Of a DNA stretch of 33,953 nucleotides, positions 15,462-22,574 are shown in pieces. The notes beneath the pieces were generated by a model, which saw only the letters and a program-made list of their open reading frames with translations, ran no database searches and was not told the origin of the DNA. Each line of letters starts with the position of its first letter. Position 1 is the stretch's first letter. The DNA is from Thermoactinomyces daqus (GTDB lineage: Bacteria > Bacillota > Bacilli > Thermoactinomycetales > Thermoactinomycetaceae): contig NZ_JPST01000038.1 in assembly GCF_000763315.1 (NCBI RefSeq), forward strand, positions 1 to 33,953, read 5' to 3'. Both the position numbers and the translations under genes were made by a program.

Positions 15462-16916
15462 TCACTCCCCATTCGATTCCAAATCCACTTCTTTTAAAGG
15501 AATCACTTTTGTTTTTTTCACCCATTTATAGCCGAGCCACAGCAGGATAAACAGCGGAAGGCCGATATACGAGACTAAAATGCCGTTCCAGTCAATCGTA
15601 TTTCCGGTAAAAGCCTGGTAATTTTGCCCGACAATCACGATCACGCATAAAACGAGCGCGAAGAGCGGGCCGAACGGGAACCATTTCGCCCGGTAAACCA
15701 AGTGGTTCAGATCACGCCCCTGCGCAACATAAGCCCGGCGAAAGCGGTAGTGGCTGATCGCAATTCCCAGCCAGGCGATAAACCCGGACAGCCCGGAAGC
15801 GTTCAGCAGCCAGATGTAAATTTTCCCCTGACCGACCAGCGAAGCCAGAAAGGCAACAGCCCCGACTGCTGTCGTCAGAAGCAACGCGAAAACCGGAACA
15901 CCCCGACGGTTTACTTTGGCAAAGAGTTTCGGCGCTTTCCCTTCTTTGGCCATTTGCCAGAGCATCCGCGTCGAAGCATACATTCCCGAGTTGCCTGCGG
16001 ACAGCACGGATGTCAGGATCACCGCGTTCATCACCGAGGCGGCAAAAGCCAATCCGGCTTTTTCAAAAATGATCGTAAACGGGCTTTTGGCGATTTGGTT
16101 TACGTCACCGCCGACCAAATTCGGATTGGTATAAGGAAGAACAAGTCCCATCACTAAAATCGCCAATGCATAAAACAACAAGATTCGCCAAAAGACCTGA
16201 CGGATGGCTTTGGGAACATTTTTCCGCGGGTTTTCACTCTCTCCGGCGGCCACACCGACCAGCTCCGTCCCCTGGAAGGAAAATCCGGCGATCATAAATA
16301 CGCTTAAAATCCCGAGCCACCCATGATGGAAGGGAGCGTCGTTGATCGTGAAGTTTTTAAAGCCGATCGCTTCTCCGCCCATAATCCCGAAGATCATCAA
16401 TAAACCGATCACGATAAAAATGATAACCGTTGCCACTTTAATAAAAGAAAACCAATATTCCGATTCCCCGTATCCCTTTACGGACAATGCGTTCAATCCA
16501 AACATCAGCAGGAGGAAAAGGGCGCTCCACAAAATGGACGGCGAATGCGGAAACCAATAATCCATAATCAATGAGCCCGCCGACAGCTCAACAGCAATGG
16601 TAATCGCCCAGTTATACCAGTAATTCCATCCCATGGCAAATCCCAGCGCCGGATCGACAAACCTTCCGGCATAGGTGCTGAATGACCCCGCAACAGGCAT
16701 AAACGTCGCCATTTCCCCCAAGCTGGTCATCAGGAAATAGACCATGATCCCAATGGCGAGATAGGCGACAAGCGCTCCACCCGGCCCCGCCTCCGAAATC
16801 GAAGCCCCGCTGGCCAGGAACACTCCCGTGCCAATCGAACCGCCAATTGCAATCATGGACAGATGTCTTGCCTTCAGCCCTCGTTTAAGTTCTGGTGACC
16901 GGTTTTGTTGACTCAT
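15462..16916 (-). CDS. lysP: Amino-acid permease, probably lysine-specific (LysP type)
   Basis: The 484-aa protein is an AAT-family APC transporter with about 12 membrane helices. It carries the family start ARHLSMIAIGGSIGTGVFLASG, the segment PVAGSFSTYAGRFVDPALGF and MGWNYWYNWAIT. The family imports amino acids by proton symport. The lysine riboswitch in its leader points strongly to lysine as substrate. The ATG at 16916 follows AAAGGTG; an in-frame GTG four codons earlier overlaps that site and is less likely. It is expressed as a single gene with its own promoter and a two-way terminator. Confidence 0.92.
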   Translation of the reverse strand: MSQQNRSPELKRGLKARHLSMIAIGGSIGTGVFLASGASISEAGPGGALVAYLAIGIMVYFLMTSLGEMATFMPVAGSFSTYAGRFVDPALGFAMGWNYWYNWAITIAVELSAGSLIMDYWFPHSPSILWSALFLLLMFGLNALSVKGYGESEYWFSFIKVATVIIFIVIGLLMIFGIMGGEAIGFKNFTINDAPFHHGWLGILSVFMIAGFSFQGTELVGVAAGESENPRKNVPKAIRQVFWRILLFYALAILVMGLVLPYTNPNLVGGDVNQIAKSPFTIIFEKAGLAFAASVMNAVILTSVLSAGNSGMYASTRMLWQMAKEGKAPKLFAKVNRRGVPVFALLLTTAVGAVAFLASLVGQGKIYIWLLNASGLSGFIAWLGIAISHYRFRRAYVAQGRDLNHLVYRAKWFPFGPLFALVLCVIVIVGQNYQAFTGNTIDWNGILVSYIGLPLFILLWLGYKWVKKTKVIPLKEVDLESNGE

Positions 16917-16960
16917 AAAATCAAACACCTTTCATTATTTGATCGCGAGGTGGCTTGGGC

Positions 16961-17004
16961 AATAAAAAAACCGTCCCAATGCTCTCGTATTGAACGGACG
17001 GTTT
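16961..17004 (-). terminator. Expression-platform terminator of the lysine riboswitch
   Basis: Minus-strand stem AAACCGTCC/GGACGGTTT (16996-17004 with 16968-16976), with an inner CAAT/ATTG helix, followed by seven T. It lies between the riboswitch aptamer and the permease, so lysine binding should favour this hairpin and stop transcription. Confidence 0.9.
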
Positions 17005-17024
17005 GAGTGAACCCACACTCTACC

Positions 17025-17222
17025 CCCGCAAGATAGCGCACCACGTTTCCCGGGAAAGAAAACGTGACAGTGCTGCACCTGTTCGGACACAGCCCCAACC
17101 CGGACGCCCGGAGCCGGCAACCGGATTTCGGCGGCTTTTCCTTTCATTTGCAGTCATCAGTCAATCTCCGAACCTCGCACAAATTACTCTTAAAAGCCGC
17201 GACCTCTACCTCACCGTAGGAT
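17025..17222 (-). promoter_or_regulatory. Lysine riboswitch (L box)
   Basis: The minus strand shows the conserved lysine-aptamer segments in order: GGTGAGGTAGAGGTCGCGGC, AAGAGTAATTTGTGCGAGG, TTCGGAGATTGA, TGAAAGGAAAAGCCGCCGAA, CACTGTCACG and GCGCTATCTTG. The first and last segments pair to form helix P1. A terminator follows before the permease. Lysine binding should shut the gene off. Confidence 0.95.
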
Positions 17223-17260
17223 CGATGAGGGTGACTATGCACTTGTTCCATACGTCCTTT

Positions 17261-17289
17261 AGTATAGTAAAAAGTCAAAAGATCAACAA
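17261..17289 (-). promoter_or_regulatory. Promoter of the lysine permease transcript
   Basis: Minus-strand TTGTTG (17284-17289) and TATACT (17261-17266) are separated by exactly 17 bp. The start would be some 30 nt before the riboswitch. Confidence 0.75.
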
Positions 17290-17407
17290 GGGAAATATTT
17301 GCTAGCAAGGAAATCACCGTAAGGTAATGGACGCCGCCGGCAGAACAGGTTGTATTCATTTTTGATTTATCCTTTATAATGAAAAGAAGCAAAAGGAGGG
17401 AACCCCG

Positions 17408-17695
17408 ATGGAAAAGCGCAAACGACGAATTCGCGAAAAAGCGAAACAAATCCATGATCAGTTGAAAAAGAAAGCGAATCTGGAAGAGATTTATCATACA
17501 AAGAGTTATTGCGAACAATGTGAAAATCAGGTTTGGCCCTGGGAAATCCATGTGGTGGAACAGCCCGATGGCACGGAAATGTGGGCCTGCCAAGCCTGTG
17601 TCAGGGAACATAACTTCCCTCTCTCCGAAAAGGAACATGCACTTGAGTTCGAAGCAAGACGCATGGCCGCCAAATGGCTGTTCCTGCGTGCGTGA
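17408..17695 (+). CDS. Small zinc-ribbon protein, unknown function
   Basis: The 95-aa protein begins with a very basic helix (MEKRKRRIREKAKQIHDQLK). It then has two cysteine pairs, CEQC and CQAC, spaced about 30 residues apart, which should bind one zinc. The C-terminal helix is rich in Glu, Ala and Arg. I do not recognise a named family. A strong AAGGAGGG site lies before the ATG, and a TATAAT stands about 25 nt further upstream with a poor -35. It is divergent from the lysine permease transcript, with no partner gene downstream. Confidence 0.75.
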   Translation: MEKRKRRIREKAKQIHDQLKKKANLEEIYHTKSYCEQCENQVWPWEIHVVEQPDGTEMWACQACVREHNFPLSEKEHALEFEARRMAAKWLFLRA

Positions 17696-18414
17696 AAAGG
17701 TTTACCCGATTCAACAGGATTGTTCGCGTTGTAGCGCGGGATGGATGGCGATAACACTGCTTCACCGCCCCGGCGGCAATGGATTGCCATAAAAATCAGT
17801 GACGACACCTCCCGCCTCCTCTGCCGGTTTTTCCCTGCACCAGAATCGCGGAAGATGCACGCCGGCAAAACCAGGCGGTCAGTGCCGGGAGATCATCAAC
17901 CATTGGACACCATTTCGCCCTCAGCCGTGGATCATCGCATCACGCTCCACATCACGGAGAACGGCAGTTGCCCTTGCCCAAACAGAAAGCGGTTACAAAA
18001 AAAGGGCATCCCGCCAATCAGGCCGGTCAACCACACATATCCATTTCAGCAATTCGGTTTTTGCACAATTCCCTCTTTTATCATGCACCTTGATTTCTTC
18101 CGCCGAAAATCGCTCCACGACGCCGCTTGTCTCCATTGCCAGATCATTCAGACTACTAATCTCCCAAAGAGATTCTCTTCTTTCCGCAGATCGTTTCCGA
18201 CCATCCGCCTGCTTCAATTCCCCGTTGTTTCAAACAAAACTCCCATAAACAGGGAAACAACCAATTATTCCCTTCATTTGTGAAAATAGTTAGAAACTTC
18301 TTCTGTTAATCTTTAATTCTAGTACAAAAATATATAAAATCCTATTGCGGAAGAAAATCGTATTTTATTAGCTTTGACAAAGAAATTAACGTCATCCGTC
18401 AGAGGGGAGAGACT
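17696..18414. other. Stretch of about 720 bp without a convincing gene
   Basis: Open frames exist on both strands but none has a good ribosome-binding site with recognisable content. The most protein-like is a minus-strand frame at 17993-18217 (TTG start, 74 aa) with natural composition. Further left on the same strand, 17768-17826 reads EEAGGVVTDFYGNPLPPG in another frame, broken by stops. This may be the remains of a gene. The right end (18290-18400) is AT-rich and should hold the promoter of the GH18 gene, but I could not fix it. Confidence 0.4.
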
Positions 18415-20049
18415 ATGGAGAAAACAAAGTTTTCGCGACTTGAAGCCTTTTGGCAAAAAAAGGCGATGCTGATCAACGCGACCGCAGCCTTGGTGCTTGT
18501 CAGCGGCGGGGTTTTGCTCACGTCCGGCTGCAGCCAAGAAACAGCTGCACCGAAAGCGAAAGCCCCTACAGCCCATGTGCAACATGAGACCATCCAAGAT
18601 GATTCAGCCTCATCCAACGATGTGGCAGATGTAACTGAAGTGACGGATATTAAACCGTTGCCGAAAAAAGAGAGTCAGTATGTGGAAAACATCTTGACCC
18701 ATCATAACGTTCCACAGGTAAATCCGAATGAGATCAACAATTCCGGTGCTTCTCATTCCGGGGGGGCGGCAAACGGCAATGCGGCCTCCCATCATACCGA
18801 TAACAGCACAAGTCCGGCCACCGGCAACATAGCGCCAACCACACCGAAAACGGGTGACAGCCAGCATGTAAACCAATCTGCACCCACAACGAAACCGGCA
18901 TCACCGGCGCCGGGCAAAGAGCAAAACCAGCAGCAACCAGGAGATAAACCGGTTGAAAAACCGCAACAACCCGGCACGGACAACCAACAACCATCCAACG
19001 GTTCGACGCAAACCCCGCCGGCAAATGACGGCGACACATCCAATCCGTCTGAACCTTCCAATCCTGCTCCTTCAAAGCCGGAGCAAACGGATGGCATAGA
19101 GACAACGGCATGGTTCCCGTTCTGGAGCACCAACTCCGGAAATCAGATTTTGTCTTCACAATCGCTCGATTCCATCAACCTGTTTATGTACGAATTACAG
19201 GCGAACGGAGATGTGGGCTATATGCAATATGCCAAAGCTCCTGATCCAAACACTTTGGCTCTCGCCCGCAAAAAAGGCACAAAAATTTATGCCACCGTCG
19301 CCAATACCGACGGTTGGAGCGATGTGAACAAAGCGGAAGATGAACTCCATAATCTCATCAATACACCGGAGAAACGGAGCCAATTAGCCGATAAACTCCT
19401 GGCCTTCACTCTTAAAAACAATTATGACGGCATTGATCTGGACCTGGAAGTGATCCGGGGAAGCGACCGCGACAATTTCTCGGCGTTCGTGGAAGTATTG
19501 GCACAGAAAATGCACCAGAAAAACAAAAAAGTGCTGGTCTCCGTTTATCCCAAAACATCCTATGGCGGCTGGGACGGCCCAATCTCCCAAGACTGGCAAC
19601 GTCTCGGCAAAGCTGCGGATGAATTGGTGATCATGACCTATAACTACAGCATGAACAGCCCGGGACCGGGTGCTCCGCTCGATTGGATCAGCGATATTGT
19701 CAAATACGCCAATACCCAGGTGGCCTCGGAAAAAATTTATTTCGGTTTGCCTTCCTACGGTTACCTGTGGACCTCTGACGGCAAACGCTCCTCACTCTCT
19801 TACAGCCAGGCACAAAATCTGATCAAAACCAACCATGCAAACGTCGTACGCGACAAGAACGGGGAGCCGACCTTTACCTATACATCCAACGGGGTGAAAT
19901 ACACAGGCTACTACCAAGATGCAATAAGCTGGCAACGGAAAATTGAAACGATCAAGCAAGGCAATCCTCACATCGGCGGCATTACCGAATGGTATATCGG
20001 TGCAGAGGATCCTGCCACCTGGAATATGTTAAAAACCGAATTAAAATAA
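18415..20049 (+). CDS. Secreted or membrane-anchored GH18 glycosidase with a long disordered linker
   Basis: The 544-aa protein has an N-terminal hydrophobic segment (residues about 18-38) ending in LLTSGC, a weak lipobox, so it is either a lipoprotein or a signal-anchored surface protein. Residues about 40-225 are low-complexity, rich in Pro, Asn, Gln, Ser, Thr and His. Residues 228-544 form a glycoside hydrolase family 18 barrel with the catalytic motif DGIDLDLE (338-345, acid E345), and YGYLWTSDGKR and WYIGAEDPATW later. The type resembles the YaaH/YdhD catalytic domain, which acts on spore or cell-wall glycans, without LysM repeats. AGAGGGGAGA precedes the ATG. It ends at a strong terminator. 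Confidence 0.9.
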   Translation: MEKTKFSRLEAFWQKKAMLINATAALVLVSGGVLLTSGCSQETAAPKAKAPTAHVQHETIQDDSASSNDVADVTEVTDIKPLPKKESQYVENILTHHNVPQVNPNEINNSGASHSGGAANGNAASHHTDNSTSPATGNIAPTTPKTGDSQHVNQSAPTTKPASPAPGKEQNQQQPGDKPVEKPQQPGTDNQQPSNGSTQTPPANDGDTSNPSEPSNPAPSKPEQTDGIETTAWFPFWSTNSGNQILSSQSLDSINLFMYELQANGDVGYMQYAKAPDPNTLALARKKGTKIYATVANTDGWSDVNKAEDELHNLINTPEKRSQLADKLLAFTLKNNYDGIDLDLEVIRGSDRDNFSAFVEVLAQKMHQKNKKVLVSVYPKTSYGGWDGPISQDWQRLGKAADELVIMTYNYSMNSPGPGAPLDWISDIVKYANTQVASEKIYFGLPSYGYLWTSDGKRSSLSYSQAQNLIKTNHANVVRDKNGEPTFTYTSNGVKYTGYYQDAISWQRKIETIKQGNPHIGGITEWYIGAEDPATWNMLKTELK

Positions 20050-20058
20050 TTATTCCCT

Positions 20059-20101
20059 AAACCGGTAACCGGCTAAACATCTGGCTGGAAACCGGTTTTT
20101 T
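20059..20101. terminator. Bidirectional terminator between the GH18 gene and the LysE-type gene
   Basis: Stem AAACCGGT/ACCGGTTT (20059-20066 with 20091-20098), extended inside by CCGGC/GCTGG, with a T run to 20101 on the plus strand. It lies between two convergent genes. Confidence 0.85.
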
Positions 20102-20105
20102 CTTT

Positions 20106-20723
20106 TCACCATAAAGAGAATCCAAGATAAACCGCTGCCCCCCACATCACCAAAGCTGAAATCTTCTGCAAAATCATCATGATCCGCCCTGATCTGTCCA
20201 GTTCCCCCAGAAAGCGCCCCGCCAGGGCCAATCCGAAAAACCAGAACCATGAAACAAGTACCGTGGCAACGGCAAAAGCCGCTTTTTCCATCCCGGCGTA
20301 CTGCAAAGAGCTTGTCCCGAGCACCATCGTCGTATCCATGATCGCATGGGGATTAAGCAGGGAAGCAGACGCTGCAAACGCAATTTGCTTCCGGACGGAG
20401 AAGGTCTCCCGCGGATGGTCAAGGCCGCCGTCAGCTCCGGGCGTCACCTTCCAGGTATTCCATCCCATGTACAGCAAAAACAAAACCCCCATGCCAAGGA
20501 GAACCGTTTTGATCCATGATGATCCCAAAATCACCAGAGAAATCCCGAGCACCGCCAATGTAATCAACAGGGTATCGCACAACGCGGCGGTCAGGACGGT
20601 CGGCAAGGCCTGACGAAAACGCCGATGAAAGGCCCCTTGGTTAAAAACAAAAACGTTTTGCGCACCGAGCGGCAATATCAGTCCAAAGGCAAGAATCAAT
20701 CCATGTAAAAATGCAGAAATCAT
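20106..20723 (-). CDS. LysE/ArgO family amino-acid exporter
   Basis: The 205-aa protein has the six-helix LysE layout with the family start GLILPLGAQNVFVFNQGAF and the internal segment ASASLLNPHAIMDT. Family members export basic amino acids such as lysine or arginine. The ATG at 20723 has a GGAGGG site 6 nt upstream; the frame is open 35 codons more, but those residues are not membrane-like. It is divergent from a MocR-type regulator, the same pairing as yisU/yisV in B. subtilis, which suggests control by that neighbour. Close to the lysine-riboswitch permease, it could form the export side of lysine balance. This is an inference. Confidence 0.9.
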   Translation of the reverse strand: MISAFLHGLILAFGLILPLGAQNVFVFNQGAFHRRFRQALPTVLTAALCDTLLITLAVLGISLVILGSSWIKTVLLGMGVLFLLYMGWNTWKVTPGADGGLDHPRETFSVRKQIAFAASASLLNPHAIMDTTMVLGTSSLQYAGMEKAAFAVATVLVSWFWFFGLALAGRFLGELDRSGRIMMILQKISALVMWGAAVYLGFSLW

Positions 20724-20968
20724 CAAAATCCCTCCGGAAAAAGTATGGTTCCATCGTACAAAAGATTTTGCATCCTGTCGCCCGCCAATTGGATGGATTC
20801 CAACCCAACCAAGTTGTACAATTAACAAAAACAGAATCGTCCATCCCCTGTCAGCAGAAACCTGAAGGAGAAGTCAGAGCAAAACCGGTGAGGAAGTGGT
20901 GCCTCTTCTGGCCATGCCCGGCATCCAACGCGATTTGACACAGAAAAGTAAAAGGATGGATCACAACC
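20724..20968. promoter_or_regulatory. Divergent control region between the exporter and MocR genes
   Basis: This 245-bp gap should hold both promoters and the MocR binding sites. GTACAA occurs twice in the same orientation exactly 60 bp apart (20756-20761 and 20816-20821), the second within the palindrome TTGTACAA. MocR proteins usually bind direct repeats. I could not fix the -35 and -10 elements. Confidence 0.35.
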
Positions 20969-22426
20969 ATGATTGATACCCATTGGAAACCCGACAAATC
21001 ATCCCCTGTTCCTCTCTATATCCAGATCAGGGAATACATCAGGGAAAAGATCAAAAATGGCGAGTGGCCGGTTGGCAGCAAAATTCCGCCGCAACGTTAT
21101 TTGGCAAAAGTCTGGAAGGTAAACCGGAGCACCATTGTTGCCGCCACAGCCGACTTAATGGCGGAAGGGCTGTTGGAAGGAAACAGCGGAAGCGGAACAC
21201 GGATCATTAACAATACATGGTCCCTGATGCACTCTACCCGTCCGCCTGATTGGAACGCCTACGTTGATGCCGGAATCCATCCCCCCAATTTGCCGACCAT
21301 TCAGGAAATCAACCGGGCGGAATTCCACCCGCACATCATCCGCCTGGGAACAGGGGAGCTCTCTCCCGACTTCTTTCCCCGTGACATGCTGAAAACCGTT
21401 TTGTCCCGGCTGCCGGATCAAATTGATTCACTTGGCTATGAAGAGCCGAAAGGACTGCCCCTGCTCAGGGAGCAACTGAGCAAGCATCTTAAAAGGATCG
21501 GAATCGATGCTTCCCCTTCCTCCATCTTGATCGTGTCCGGTGCCTTGCAGGCCTTGCAACTGATCGCGCTCGGCCTGTTGAAGCGGGGCTCTGCGATTCT
21601 GCTGGAAAAACCTTCATATCTCTATTCGCTTCATGTCTTCCAGTCAGCCGGGATGCGGTTATCCGGCCTCCCGTTGGATCAGGAGGGGGTGCAGATCAAA
21701 TACATTCCCGTGCAGAAAAAGCGGCAAAATGCTTCATTGCTTCACACGATCCCGTCCTTTCACAATCCGACGGGCATCCTGATGTCGGAACAAAGGCGCA
21801 GAGACCTGCTGCGCATCTGTGAACAGGAGCGTTTACCGCTTATTGAGGATGATGTATACCGCGATCTGTGGCTGGACGAACCGCCCCCTCCTCCCCTGAA
21901 AGCAATCGACAAAAACGGGCTCGTCCTCTATCTCGGCAGCATGTCCAAAACCTTGAGTCCGGGCTTGAGAATCGGTTGGGTGGTCGGCCCGGAACCGGTT
22001 ATCGAACGATTGGCCGATATCAAAATGCAGACGGATTACGGCTCCAGTTCCCTGTCGCAGTGGGTGGTGGCCAGATGGCTGTCCAGCGGGCTCCATGAAC
22101 AGCATCTGAAGCGGGTTCGGGCAGAACTGAGAAAGCGGAGAGCCGCGGCAGTCGAAGCCTTGCATGCTTCTTTTTCCGATCTGGCCGCCTGGACCGTTCC
22201 CAAAGGCGGTTTTTATATTTGGCTGCATCTCCTTTCCCCGCTTCCCATGCGCGAGGTTTTTGAAAAGGCACTGAAAAAGGACATTCTGCTCAATCCCGGC
22301 AATATGTACGATCCAGGCGCAACCCGGAATATCCGGCTTTCCTATGCCTACGCCTCTCCCGATCAGTTGCATGAAGCCATCGTCTCGCTGGCCGGGATAA
22401 TCCGAAACTTGTCCGCACATCCGTAA
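20969..22426 (+). CDS. MocR-type regulator (GntR helix-turn-helix fused to aminotransferase-like domain)
   Basis: The 485-aa protein starts with a GntR winged helix (PLYIQIREYIREKIKNGEWP, then VNRSTIVAATADLMAEGLLE, residues about 15-70). It continues with a class I aminotransferase fold: NPTG (266-269), EDDVYRD (293-299) and the PLP lysine K327 in LGSMSKTLSPGLRIGW. MocR proteins use PLP as an effector and often activate a neighbouring metabolic or transport gene. The divergent LysE-type exporter is the likely target, as for the yisU/yisV pair. An AAAGGATGG site is somewhat far (about 10 nt) from the ATG. Confidence 0.92.
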   Translation: MIDTHWKPDKSSPVPLYIQIREYIREKIKNGEWPVGSKIPPQRYLAKVWKVNRSTIVAATADLMAEGLLEGNSGSGTRIINNTWSLMHSTRPPDWNAYVDAGIHPPNLPTIQEINRAEFHPHIIRLGTGELSPDFFPRDMLKTVLSRLPDQIDSLGYEEPKGLPLLREQLSKHLKRIGIDASPSSILIVSGALQALQLIALGLLKRGSAILLEKPSYLYSLHVFQSAGMRLSGLPLDQEGVQIKYIPVQKKRQNASLLHTIPSFHNPTGILMSEQRRRDLLRICEQERLPLIEDDVYRDLWLDEPPPPPLKAIDKNGLVLYLGSMSKTLSPGLRIGWVVGPEPVIERLADIKMQTDYGSSSLSQWVVARWLSSGLHEQHLKRVRAELRKRRAAAVEALHASFSDLAAWTVPKGGFYIWLHLLSPLPMREVFEKALKKDILLNPGNMYDPGATRNIRLSYAYASPDQLHEAIVSLAGIIRNLSAHP

Positions 22427-22430
22427 ACAG

Positions 22431-22467
22431 AAAAATCCTGTCGCAACCATTCGCTTGTTGCGGCGGG
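22431..22467. terminator. Hairpin after the MocR gene
   Basis: An 11-bp stem with two wobble pairs (22437-22447 with 22457-22467). On the plus strand no T run follows. On the minus strand five T follow, so it could act as a second stop for glmS read-through. Confidence 0.45.
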
Positions 22468-22509
22468 ACTCCTTAAGGGTTTGTAAACGGCATTCTTCGT
22501 GTTAATAAA

Positions 22510-22560
22510 GAAAAAACTCCACCGGCCGGCCAAACAAAATGTCAGCCAGTCAATGGAGTT
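22510..22560 (-). terminator. Terminator of glmS
   Basis: Minus-strand stem AACTCCA/TGGAGTT (22554-22560 with 22515-22521), with an inner CTGGC/GCCGG helix, and a T run after it. It lies 14 bp after the glmS stop. Confidence 0.75.
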
Positions 22561-22574
22561 TATGGTCAAACATT

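Noticed and set aside
17741-18283. Plus-strand open frame of 180 codons
   Set aside because: No ribosome-binding site, odd composition and no recognisable domain; it lies opposite the more protein-like minus-strand fragments.
18374-18379. TTGACA as a -35 element for the GH18 gene
   Set aside because: No acceptable -10 follows at 16-18 bp; the ribosome-binding site begins there.
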